A DNA stretch of 64,000 nucleotides. Source: Nocardioides oceani. GTDB taxonomy: Bacteria; Actinomycetota; Actinomycetes; Propionibacteriales; Nocardioidaceae. The stretch is from NCBI RefSeq assembly GCF_030412965.1, contig NZ_JAUHJQ010000005.1:124001-188000 (forward strand), in the 5' to 3' direction. The number at the start of each line of letters is the position of its first letter. Position 1 is the stretch's first letter. This document shows positions 34,599-42,242 of this stretch, piece after piece. The notes under the pieces are model-generated. The model was not told where the DNA came from. It did not search any database and worked only from the letters and a program-made list of their open reading frames with translations. Both the position numbers and the translations under genes were made by a program.

Positions 34599-35012
34599 AT
34601 GACGATCGACGTCACCCCCCACCTCAACTTCCGGGGCACGGCCCGCGCCGCGCTGGAGCACTACCGCTCGGTCTTCGGCGGCGAGCTGACCGTCGCGACG
34701 TACGGCGACCTCGGCAGCCAGGACCCCGCCGAGGCCGACCAGGTCGTCTTCGGCCAGGTCGTCGGTCCCGACGGCTTCCGGGTCATGGCGTACGACGTGC
34801 CGGCCGCGCGACCGTGGAGCGCCGGGGAGGACCCGTTCTTCGTCTCCGTGCGCGGCGCGGACCCGGCCGAGGTCACGCGGTACTGGGAGCGGCTCGCCGA
34901 CGGCGCGACCGTCCTCCAGCCGCTCGGCCCGTCCGCCTGGGCGCCGCTCTACGGCATGCTCACCGACCCGTTCGGGGTGACCTGGGTGCTCGACGTCGCG
35001 CCGGGCGCCTGA
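34599..35012 (+). CDS. VOC-family protein, PhnB/glyoxalase-like
   Basis: A 137-residue vicinal-oxygen-chelate protein. DVTPHLNFRGTARAALEHYRSVFGGELTVATYGDL is the PhnB-like opening, and GMLTDPFGVTWVLDV the closing strand. PhnB-type (3-demethylubiquinone-9 3-methyltransferase-like) members are usually of unknown activity. ATG at 34599 follows AGGAG at about 34589. It is divergent from the WYL regulator, which may control it. Confidence 0.86.
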   Translation: MTIDVTPHLNFRGTARAALEHYRSVFGGELTVATYGDLGSQDPAEADQVVFGQVVGPDGFRVMAYDVPAARPWSAGEDPFFVSVRGADPAEVTRYWERLADGATVLQPLGPSAWAPLYGMLTDPFGVTWVLDVAPGA

Positions 35013-35103
35013 CAACCTCGTCGGCCCCGCGCGCGTCGAAGGGGTGTGGCCGTCGCCCGGCGGCCGCACCCCCGCACCCACCCGCGCACCGCAGGAGCCG
35101 TCC

Positions 35104-36183
35104 GTGTCCCCCCTCCGCACCCCCCGCCGGTCGGCGGTGCTCGCCACCACCGCCGCCACCGCCGCCACCGCGCTGACCGCGCTCGCCGCCCTTGCCGCAC
35201 TGCTCGTGCCGGCATCAGCGACCCCCGCGTCATCGAGCGCGCCGGCACCCGCGCCGGTCCAGATCCGTCCGGCCGCGCTCGACCGGGGCGCCGACCCGGC
35301 CTTCCCGGTCCTGGTCGGCAGGACGATCGTCGACGGCGAGCGGAAGCTCCGCGTCGACCTGCCCGGCGTGTGGCTGCTCGGCCGCTCCGGTGGCGCGTAC
35401 GTCGTCGGATTCACCTCCGGCGGCCCGCAGCAGCAGCGGATCGCGCGCCTGCGGCCGGACGGGTCGCGGCGCACGCTCGTGGGCGACCTCGGCTGGGACG
35501 AGGCGCGGCTGTCCGTGGACGGCGACCACGTCGTGCTCGAGCGGGTCACGGTGAGCGCCGACCGGCGGCGCACCACCCTCCGGGTCGTGGACGCGCGCTC
35601 CGGCGAGCTGCTGGCGCAGCGGATCCTCCCCGGCGTCCGGGACGTGCTCACCGCCGACGGTGGCGTCGCCGTGGTCGCCGGCGACGGCCCGCGCCCGACG
35701 GTCCGGTGGGACTTCACCGCGGGCTCGGCGTCCAGCGACGTCACCGCCGGCAGCGTGCGCACCGTGACCGCGCGCGACGCCTACGTCGCCGACCTCGCCG
35801 CGGACCGGATGGCGGTGTTCACCCGCGACCCCTACGAGGGCGGCTGCAGCGTGGTCACCTCGATCTCCGAGCCCGGGCGCACGCTGTGGCGCTCGTGCGA
35901 CTGGCGGGTCGAGGCGGTCGCCCCGGGCGGCGGCCGCGTGGCCGTCGTGCCCCTGCTGAGCGACGGCCTGGGCGCCAGCGCCGTGCAGGTCCGCGCCGTG
36001 CGGGGGCGGTTGCTGGCGGCGTACGACGTCAGCGGCTGGTTCGGGCCGAGCCGGTTCGAGTCGGCGACCTCGGTGGTGCTCGACGCCCACGGCACGAGGC
36101 GCTCGGCGCTGGTGCGCTGCGGGGGGACCGACGGCACCGACTGCGAGCGCGCGAGCCGGACGACGCGGACCCGCCACCACTGA
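35104..36183 (+). CDS. Secreted protein of unknown function
   Basis: A 359-residue exported protein. GTG at 35104 after AGGAG. The signal peptide is Ala/Thr-rich (VLATTAATAATALTALAALA) ending near LVPASATPAS, followed by a low-complexity Ala/Pro/Ser stretch. The mature part alternates short strands (WLLGRSGGAYVVGF, RLRPDGSRRTLVGDLGWDEARL) in a way suggestive of a beta-propeller. Four cysteines in the second half (GGCSVV, RSCDW, VRCGG, TDCER) could form two disulfides. No known family recognised. Confidence 0.75.
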   Translation: MSPLRTPRRSAVLATTAATAATALTALAALAALLVPASATPASSSAPAPAPVQIRPAALDRGADPAFPVLVGRTIVDGERKLRVDLPGVWLLGRSGGAYVVGFTSGGPQQQRIARLRPDGSRRTLVGDLGWDEARLSVDGDHVVLERVTVSADRRRTTLRVVDARSGELLAQRILPGVRDVLTADGGVAVVAGDGPRPTVRWDFTAGSASSDVTAGSVRTVTARDAYVADLAADRMAVFTRDPYEGGCSVVTSISEPGRTLWRSCDWRVEAVAPGGGRVAVVPLLSDGLGASAVQVRAVRGRLLAAYDVSGWFGPSRFESATSVVLDAHGTRRSALVRCGGTDGTDCERASRTTRTRHH

Positions 36184-36187
36184 CCGA

Positions 36188-36222
36188 CCCACGCCGGCGC
36201 CCGACTAGGGTGCCGGCGTGGG
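36188..36222. terminator. Hairpin spanning the AEC transporter start
   Basis: CCCACGCCGGC (36188-36198) pairs perfectly with GCCGGCGTGGG (36212-36222) across 13 bases. It follows the secreted-protein stop by 4 bases, and its right arm includes the GTG start (36218) of the next gene. It can terminate the upstream transcript; the leaderless -10 of the next gene (TAGGGT, 36206-36211) sits in the loop. Confidence 0.6.
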
Positions 36223-37135
36223 TGGCGTCTTCGCGGGGTACGCCACGATCGCCGCCCTCATCGCCCTCGGCGTCCTGCTCGCGCACCTGCGGGTGATCGA
36301 CGCCGCGGGCCAGCGGACGCTCTCGACGCTCGCGTTCTACGTCGCCAGCCCCGCGCTGCTCCTCACCGTGCTGCAGGACAGCGACCTCGGCGCGGTCTTC
36401 TCCGGCGCGCTGCTCGCCACCACGGCGGCGGTGCTCCTCACCGGTGCGGTGTACGTCGTCGTGGCGGTGCTGCGCCGCCAGCGGCTCGGCGACGCGGTCA
36501 TCGGCGCGCTGTGCTCGGCGTACGTCAACGCCGGCAACCTGGGCCTCCCGATCGCCGCCTACGTCCTGGGCGACCCGGCGCTCGTCGCTCCCACCCTCCT
36601 GCTGCAGCTGCTCGTCCTGCAGCCGCTGGCGCTGACCCTGCTCGACGTCGACGGCACCGCCACCTTGTCGGTACGTCGCGTGCTGTCCCGGCCCGCGAGG
36701 AACCCCATCACCGTCGCCTCCGCGCTCGGGCTGGGGTTCGCGCTGACGGGGCTGGAGCTGCCGGCAGCCGTGGCGGACCCGCTGACCCTCGTGGGCGGGA
36801 TGGCGGTGCCCTCGATGCTCCTCGCCTACGGCGTCAGCCTGCGGCTCGGCCCGCTGCCGGGCCGCGGCGTGCCGCCGCGGGAGCTGGCCGGCGTGGTGGG
36901 CCTGAAGCTGGTGGTCCAGCCGCTGCTGGCCTACGCGGTGGGCCGCTTCGCGCTCGACCTGGGGACGGCCGAGCTGCTCGCGGTGACGGTGCTGGCGGCC
37001 CTGCCCACGGCGCAGAACGTCTTCGTCATCGCCTCGCGCTACGAGCGCCGGGCGGTCCTGGCGCGCGACGCGATCTTCGTCAGCACGGTGCTGAGCGTGC
37101 CGGCCGTCGTGGTCGTCACCGCCCTCGTCGTCTGA
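36218..37135 (+). CDS. AEC (auxin efflux carrier)-family transporter
   Basis: A 305-residue membrane protein with about ten helices. N-terminal IAALIALGVLLAHLRVID and the conserved ALCSAYVNAGNLGLPIAAYVLGD (family Asn-Gly-Leu-Pro motif), and the mirrored VTVLAALPTAQNVFVIASRYE in the second half, are AEC hallmarks. Members export or import carboxylates such as malate/malonate. GTG at 36218 is 6 bases after TAGGGT, with no ribosome site, so leaderless. Substrate unknown. Confidence 0.87.
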   Translation: MGGVFAGYATIAALIALGVLLAHLRVIDAAGQRTLSTLAFYVASPALLLTVLQDSDLGAVFSGALLATTAAVLLTGAVYVVVAVLRRQRLGDAVIGALCSAYVNAGNLGLPIAAYVLGDPALVAPTLLLQLLVLQPLALTLLDVDGTATLSVRRVLSRPARNPITVASALGLGFALTGLELPAAVADPLTLVGGMAVPSMLLAYGVSLRLGPLPGRGVPPRELAGVVGLKLVVQPLLAYAVGRFALDLGTAELLAVTVLAALPTAQNVFVIASRYERRAVLARDAIFVSTVLSVPAVVVVTALVV

Positions 37136-37275
37136 GATCAGCGGAGCAGCGAGGGCCGAAGAGGGCCGGGAGGGACGGTCCGTCAGGCGGCACGGGACAG
37201 GCGAGCCGGACGCCCTCACCGGGGTTTGATCGCGGGACACCCCGCACGTCACACCCCGAGCAGGAGGCACCACTG

Positions 37276-38130
37276 ATGAGCGTCGAGCTGACCGAAGAGG
37301 GCACGAGCCGCTTCGTCCAGACGAAGTCCTGGAAGCTGCACCACAACGAGGCCGGCGAGGGCCACCCGGTGATCCTGCTGCACGGCAGCGGCGCGGGCGC
37401 GACGGGCTGGAGCAACTTCCGCCCGAACATCGGTCCGCTGTCGGAGAAGTTCCGCGCGATCGCCTGGGACGCGCCGGGCTGGGGCAAGTCCGACTCGGCC
37501 CCGAGCGACCAGTACGACCACCCGGCGGCCGTGATCGAGCTGATGGACGAGCTCGGCATCGAGAAGGCCGCGCTCGTCGGCAACTCCATGGGCGGGATGA
37601 TCGCGCTCGCCGTCGCGGCGCGCTGGCCCGACCGGGTCTCCCACCTGATCACCATGGGTCCGGGCAGCTTCCTGGAGCTGCCGACCCTCTTCGGCGCCGG
37701 GGACGGCCCCTCCGAGGGCCTGAAGATCCTCTTCGAGGGCTACCGGAACCCCACGCCCGAGGTGATGAAGAAGCTCGTCGACATCATGGCGTTCTCCCCG
37801 GAGTTCGCCACCGACGAGCTCGCCAAGCTCCGCTCGGACTCCGCGCTCTCGCGCCCCGACCACCTGGAGAACTTCCTCCAGGGCATGGCCGCCGGCCGCG
37901 GCCCGGTCTCGAAGCCGGCCACGCCCGCCGAGGTCCGCTCGATCAAGGCCCCCGCGCTGCTCATCCACGGCCGTGACGACCGCGTCGTCCACTTCGAGCA
38001 CTCCCTGCGCCTGGTCTCGATGATCGACGACTCCCGCCTGGTCCTGCTCAACCGCTGCGGCCACTGGGCCCAGATCGAGCACGCCGACGAGTTCAACCGG
38101 CTCGTCGCGGACTTCGTCGAGAACAACTGA
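37276..38130 (+). CDS. Meta-cleavage-product (C-C bond) hydrolase, HsaD/BphD-like
   Basis: A 284-residue alpha/beta hydrolase. Oxyanion region LLHGSGAGATGWSNF, nucleophile Ser104 in GNSMGG, acid in HGRDDRVV (Asp234/235), His263 in CGHW. GNSMGG with GSGAG is typical of MCP hydrolases that split the product of extradiol ring cleavage into a dienoate and an acid. ATG at 37276 follows AGGAGG. It is the first gene of a run with an HsaA-type monooxygenase (14 bases later) and an MFS transporter. The actual ring-cleavage substrate is not known. Confidence 0.88.
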   Translation: MSVELTEEGTSRFVQTKSWKLHHNEAGEGHPVILLHGSGAGATGWSNFRPNIGPLSEKFRAIAWDAPGWGKSDSAPSDQYDHPAAVIELMDELGIEKAALVGNSMGGMIALAVAARWPDRVSHLITMGPGSFLELPTLFGAGDGPSEGLKILFEGYRNPTPEVMKKLVDIMAFSPEFATDELAKLRSDSALSRPDHLENFLQGMAAGRGPVSKPATPAEVRSIKAPALLIHGRDDRVVHFEHSLRLVSMIDDSRLVLLNRCGHWAQIEHADEFNRLVADFVENN

Positions 38131-38144
38131 GGGGGAGCGCGACG

Positions 38145-39311
38145 ATGCACGAGGTGCTGAGCCGGGTCGAGGAGGCCGCCGAGGTCTTCCGCGCCACGGC
38201 CGCCGAGAGCGAGGAGCTGGGCCGGCTGAGCGACGTCTCCGCCAAGCAGCTGCGCGACGCCGGCGTCATCCGGATGCTCCAGCCGAAGGAGTACGGCGGC
38301 TACGAGGCGCACCCGGTCGACTTCTTCGAGACGGTGCTCGCCGTCGGGTCGCGGTGCGGCTCGGCGGGGTGGGTCGCCGGCGTCGTCGGCGTGCACCCCT
38401 GGCAGCTCGGCCAGTGGGACAAGCGGCTCCAGGAGGAGCTGTGGGGCGAGGACCCCGACACGTGGATCGCCTCGCCGTACGCCCCGATCGGTCGCGCCCG
38501 CAAGGTCGAGGGCGGCTACCGGTTCAGCGGCCGCTGGCCCTTCTCCTCGGGCACCGACCACTGCGACTGGATCATCCTCGGCGGCCTGGTGGTCGACGAC
38601 GAGGGCACGGTCCTCGACCCGACCCCGTGGAACTTCGTGCTCCCGCGGGCGGACTACGAGATCCACCACGACTCGTGGGACGTCATGGGCCTGCGCGGCT
38701 CCGGCAGCAAGGACGTGTCGGTCCGCGACGCGTTCGTCCCCGACCACCGCGTCAACAAGCCGAGCAACTTCGAGGACGGCTACCAGGCCGGGCTCGTCGG
38801 CCGCGACGCCGTGACCTACCAGGTCCCCTTCGGCACGATCTTCCCCTCGGCCATCAACTGCTCGACCCTCGCGATGGCCGAGGGCGCCCTGGCGGCGTTC
38901 GTCGCCCACACCCGCGGACGGGTGACCGGGCGCGGACCGGCGGCCGTCTCCGACCCGGTGCAGCTCGTCGCGCTGGGGGAGGCCGCGGCCGACGTCCAGG
39001 CGAGCCGGGTGCAGTTCCTCGACGATTGGAAGCGGCTGGTCGACGTGGTCGAGGCCGGCGACCGGATCACGCGCGAGCAGCGCATCGCCGTGCGCCGCAA
39101 CGGCGTGCGCGCCGTGCGCCGCTCGGTCGACGCCGTCGACCGGCTGTTCATGAACGCCGGCGGCGGGGCGCTGCAGCACAGCCATCCGCTCCAGCGGTTC
39201 TGGCGCGACCTGCACGCCGGCATGAACCACATGTGCAACGTCGCGCACCCGCTCTACCAGGCCTACGGCCACGACCTCTTCGGTCTCGAGGTCGAACCGT
39301 TCGGCTGGTGA
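38145..39311 (+). CDS. HsaA-type flavin-dependent monooxygenase (acyl-CoA dehydrogenase fold), copy 1
   Basis: A 388-residue group D two-component monooxygenase oxygenase subunit, which ortho-hydroxylates phenolic rings with reduced flavin from a partner reductase. Motifs shared with HsaA: RMLQPKEYGGYEAHPVDFFE, GSAGWVAGVVGVHPWQL, GRWPFSSGTDHCDWIILGG, DVMGLRGSGSKDV and the C-terminal HSHPLQRFWRDLHAGMNHM. The acyl-CoA-dehydrogenase catalytic Glu is absent, as expected for hydroxylases. GGGGGAG before ATG 38145. Strong paralog of the gene at 48995. In steroid catabolism HsaA acts on 3-HSA; another phenol is equally possible here. Confidence 0.88.
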   Translation: MHEVLSRVEEAAEVFRATAAESEELGRLSDVSAKQLRDAGVIRMLQPKEYGGYEAHPVDFFETVLAVGSRCGSAGWVAGVVGVHPWQLGQWDKRLQEELWGEDPDTWIASPYAPIGRARKVEGGYRFSGRWPFSSGTDHCDWIILGGLVVDDEGTVLDPTPWNFVLPRADYEIHHDSWDVMGLRGSGSKDVSVRDAFVPDHRVNKPSNFEDGYQAGLVGRDAVTYQVPFGTIFPSAINCSTLAMAEGALAAFVAHTRGRVTGRGPAAVSDPVQLVALGEAAADVQASRVQFLDDWKRLVDVVEAGDRITREQRIAVRRNGVRAVRRSVDAVDRLFMNAGGGALQHSHPLQRFWRDLHAGMNHMCNVAHPLYQAYGHDLFGLEVEPFGW

Positions 39312-39358
39312 GGACACCCGCGGGCACGTCGTCCGCGGCCGGGCGTCAGACTGCCCCC

Positions 39359-40831
39359 GTGCCGGAGGAGGACGTGCCCGCGGGGGCCTACCAGGTCCTC
39401 GCGGTCGTCTTCCTCGCGACCGTCGTCATCTCGTTGAGCTCCACCATGCTCACCATCGCGCTGCCGAGCATCGCCGCCGACCTCGACGCCACCGCGTCGG
39501 GCACCGGTTGGGCGCTCACGGCGTACCTGTTGACCAACACCGCCTCGACGATGTTGATGGGCCAGGTCGCCGACAGCGTGGACCGGCGGCGGATGTTCCT
39601 CGCCGGCCTCGCCGTCTTCACCGTCACCAGCGCCGCCCTCGCGCTCGCCGACAGCGTCGCCGTGCTCGTGGCCCTGCGCGCCGTCCAGGGCGTGGGCGCC
39701 GCGATGCTGCTGTGCAACGCCGTCGCCGTCCTCGTGGTGGTCTTCCCCGGGCGCCTGCTCGGGCGGGCGATGGGGGTCTACCTCGCCGGCTTCTCCATCG
39801 CCCAGGTCGCCGGTCCCGCCGCCGGCGGCCTCGTCACCGCGACCGTCGGCTGGCGCTACCTGTTCCTGTGCAGCGTGCCGGTCTGCGTGCTGGCGCTGGT
39901 GTGGGCGCACCGCGCGCTGCGCCGGCTGCCGGAGGTGCCGCTGGGGCGGCTGCGGGTCGACGTGCCGGGCAACGTGACCGCGGCCGCGCTGCTGGTCCTC
40001 CTGCTCGGCGCGGTCACCGTCGCGCCGGACCGCGGCTGGTCCGACCCGTGGGTGCTCGGCTCGCTGGCGCTCGGCGTCGCGCTGCTGCCGGTGCTCGCCG
40101 CGCTGCAGATGCGGGCGGCGTACCCCGTGCTCGACCCGACCCTCTTCCGCGACCCCGTCTTCGCCCGCGGCATGCTCGCCGGCTTCCTCGTCTCCTCGCC
40201 GCGACTGGGCATCGTGGTCGCCGCCGGCCTGTGGTTCCAGGGCCTGCGCGGCGCGTCGGCCATCGAGGCGGCGGGGCACGTCACGGTCGCCGCCGGCGGC
40301 CTCACCGTGGGCGCGCTGGTCGCCGACGTGCTCGCCCGGTGGTACGGCGAGCGCCGGGTGTCCGTCGCGTCGGCGGGCGTCTCCGTGGTCGGCCTGGTGG
40401 TGCTCGTGTGGGCGGTGGCGGCCGGCGCGGACGGCTCGCGCGACCTCGCCTTCACCGGCGGGCTGCTCCTCGTCGGGCTCGGCACCGGCGTCTTCCACCC
40501 GATCAACGTCAGCACCCTGATGCGCGGCGTCCCGGCGGACCGGGCGGGGTCGGTCAACGCGGTGCGGGTGACCCTCCAGAGCACCAGCCTGGCGCTGGCG
40601 TCGGCGGCGGCGCTCGCCTCGGCGGTGGCCTTCGTGGGGCCGGCCGCGGCGGAGGCGTTCGTCTCCGGTGACCCGGGCGGGCTCTCCCCGTCGGACGTCG
40701 ACGGCATCGTGCTGGGCCACCAGGTCCTCTTCGCGACCTTCGCCGTACTCGTGGTGGCCGGCGCCGCGGTGACCGTCTCCGGGCGGCGCCCGGCGGCCAC
40801 GCGGGCCGCCCTCGGGCCTCAGCCCCGGTAG
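39359..40831 (+). CDS. MFS transporter, DHA2-like
   Basis: A 490-residue transporter with 12-14 membrane helices. The GTG at 39359 is used because the first helix starts soon after (YQVLAVVFLATVVISLSSTMLTIALPSIAADL). Motif A GQVADSVDRRRMFLAGL and motif C AQVAGPAAGGLV place it with 14-helix drug/aromatic exporters. It follows the hydrolase and monooxygenase genes by 47 bases, and its 3' end overlaps the convergent IclR gene by 13 bases. It could move a pathway substrate or toxic intermediate. Confidence 0.87.
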   Translation: MPEEDVPAGAYQVLAVVFLATVVISLSSTMLTIALPSIAADLDATASGTGWALTAYLLTNTASTMLMGQVADSVDRRRMFLAGLAVFTVTSAALALADSVAVLVALRAVQGVGAAMLLCNAVAVLVVVFPGRLLGRAMGVYLAGFSIAQVAGPAAGGLVTATVGWRYLFLCSVPVCVLALVWAHRALRRLPEVPLGRLRVDVPGNVTAAALLVLLLGAVTVAPDRGWSDPWVLGSLALGVALLPVLAALQMRAAYPVLDPTLFRDPVFARGMLAGFLVSSPRLGIVVAAGLWFQGLRGASAIEAAGHVTVAAGGLTVGALVADVLARWYGERRVSVASAGVSVVGLVVLVWAVAAGADGSRDLAFTGGLLLVGLGTGVFHPINVSTLMRGVPADRAGSVNAVRVTLQSTSLALASAAALASAVAFVGPAAAEAFVSGDPGGLSPSDVDGIVLGHQVLFATFAVLVVAGAAVTVSGRRPAATRAALGPQPR

Positions 40832-41604
40832 TCGCGCCCGATCGCCTCGGCCGCGCGGCGGACCTCGGCCACCACGGTGCCGGGGTTGAACCGGGTCGCG
40901 GGGCCCGAGGCGGACACGGCGGCCACGGCGCGCCCGTCCGCGTCGAGCACGGGGACGGCCGCGCACACCAGCCCGAGCTGGATCTCCTCGCGGTCGTAGG
41001 CCACGCCCTCGGTGCGCACGCGGGACAGCTCCTGCAGGAAGCGCGCGGGGTCGGCGACCGAGTAGCGGGTGCGTCGCACCAGGCCGCCCTCGAGCACGGC
41101 GCGGATCGCGTCGCGGCCGCTGAACGCCAGCATCGCCTTGCCCAGCGCCGAGCAGCTCGCGGGCATCCGCCCGCCGACCGTGCTCGCGACCTGGATCGGG
41201 TCCTGGCCGTGGATCTTCTCCAGGTACACCACCTCGGTCCCCTCCAGGACCGCGAGGTTGACCAGGCGCTGGGTGCGCACGAGCAGCTGGCCCAGGTGCG
41301 GGGCGGCGACGTCGCGCAGGCCGCTCGGGCGGCAGATCGGCACGCTGTTGCCGAGCTCGAAGAGGTGGCGGCCCAGGCAGTAGTCGCGGCCGATCCGCTC
41401 GACGTACCCGCCCTGCTCGAGGTGGGTGAGCAGGCGGAAGGCGGTCGACTTGGGCACGCCGGCCCGACGGGCGATCTCGCTGACGCCCAGGATCCCGCCG
41501 CCCACGCCGCCGAAGGCGTCGAGCAGGTGGAGCGCCTTCATCACCGAGGGCGTGGCGGCCTGCTGGTCGCCGGTGTCCGCCTCGGGAGCGAGCGTGGTGG
41601 TCAT
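40819..41604 (-). CDS. IclR-family transcriptional regulator 1
   Basis: A 261-residue regulator: N-terminal winged helix (SVMKALHLLDAFGG ... LGVSEIARRAGVPKSTAFRLLTHLEQGGYVERIGRDYCLG, about 20-80), then the IclR effector domain (about 95-255) with VYLEKIHGQDPIQVASTVGGRMPASCSALGKAMLAF and AVPVLDADGRAVAAVSASGPATRF. ATG at 41604 has CAGGAGGGCCC just before. Its promoter region carries the palindrome GTAGTGATCACTAC and a second near copy, so autoregulation is likely. Convergent with the hydrolase-monooxygenase-MFS run it probably controls. Confidence 0.92.
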   Translation of the reverse strand: MTTTLAPEADTGDQQAATPSVMKALHLLDAFGGVGGGILGVSEIARRAGVPKSTAFRLLTHLEQGGYVERIGRDYCLGRHLFELGNSVPICRPSGLRDVAAPHLGQLLVRTQRLVNLAVLEGTEVVYLEKIHGQDPIQVASTVGGRMPASCSALGKAMLAFSGRDAIRAVLEGGLVRRTRYSVADPARFLQELSRVRTEGVAYDREEIQLGLVCAAVPVLDADGRAVAAVSASGPATRFNPGTVVAEVRRAAEAIGRDYRG

Positions 41605-41657
41605 GGGCCCTCCTGCCTCGCGGTCGTGACCGCGATCACCGTGTGGTTGCGATCACT

Positions 41658-41671
41658 GTAGTGATCACTAC
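41658..41671. promoter_or_regulatory. Palindromic operator candidate upstream of IclR gene 1
   Basis: GTAGTGATCACTAC is a perfect 14-base palindrome, 54 bases upstream of the IclR start; flanking GATCACT at 41651 partly extends it. Sister sites are at 41734 and 48917, so it is a strong candidate for IclR binding. Confidence 0.65.
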
Positions 41672-41733
41672 GGAGATCGTCCAGCGTTTCGCTCGGGTTG
41701 GGTGGCGTCGCTCCAACGGCGGTCTCCGAGTGC

Positions 41734-41747
41734 GTAGTGATCACTCC
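41734..41747. promoter_or_regulatory. Second copy of the IclR operator candidate
   Basis: GTAGTGATCACTCC differs at one base from the palindrome at 41658 and lies 76 bases further from the IclR start, in the 227-base gap before the HbpS-like gene. Besides these two sites the gap shows no gene. Confidence 0.5.
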
Positions 41748-41831
41748 ACGACGGTGGTCCTTCTGGCGTCCGGCCTGCCGACGCGGCGAGGGGCCCGGGG
41801 AGCGGCCGAGAGGGGCCGGGGGCGTCCGGGG

Positions 41832-42242
41832 CTAGGAGCCGAGGGCCGCGGCGGCGGCCTCGGCGCAGGCGACGTCCTGGTCGGGGTGCGCGCCGCTCAC
41901 GCCGACGGCGCCGACGCTCCGGCCGCCGAGCGCCAGCGGCACGCCGCCGGGCAGGGTGGTGAACCGCTGGGGGAGCTGGTCGTCGACGAGGTCGGCGAGC
42001 TCGGGGTACGCCGTGCGGAGCTCGCGGAGGGCGGCGGTGGGCGCGCCCATCGCGGCCGCGGTGGCCGCCTTGGCGCGGGCGACACCGGGGGTGAACCACG
42101 CGGCGCCGTCGTCGCGGAGCACGACGACGTCGGCGCCCCGCTCGTCGACGACGGCCACGCTGACCCGGACCCCGGCGGCCCGCGCGGCGTCGAGCGCCGC
42201 GGCCGCGACCGCCTCCGCAGCGGCCCGGTCGAGCCGGGTCAC
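41832..42242 (-). CDS. GlcG/HbpS-family haem-binding-like protein
   Basis: A 136-residue protein of the DUF336 (GlcG/HbpS) family: RAAAEAVAAAALDAARAAGVRVSVAVVDERGADVVVLRDDGAAWFT, then KAATAAAMGAPTAAL and TLPGGVPLALGGRSVGAVGVSG. HbpS binds haem; related proteins appear beside aromatic-degradation genes with unknown roles. The GTG at 42242 overlaps the stop of the TetR-TetR gene (GTGA), so the two are translationally coupled. Confidence 0.85.
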   Translation of the reverse strand: MTRLDRAAAEAVAAAALDAARAAGVRVSVAVVDERGADVVVLRDDGAAWFTPGVARAKAATAAAMGAPTAALRELRTAYPELADLVDDQLPQRFTTLPGGVPLALGGRSVGAVGVSGAHPDQDVACAEAAAAALGS

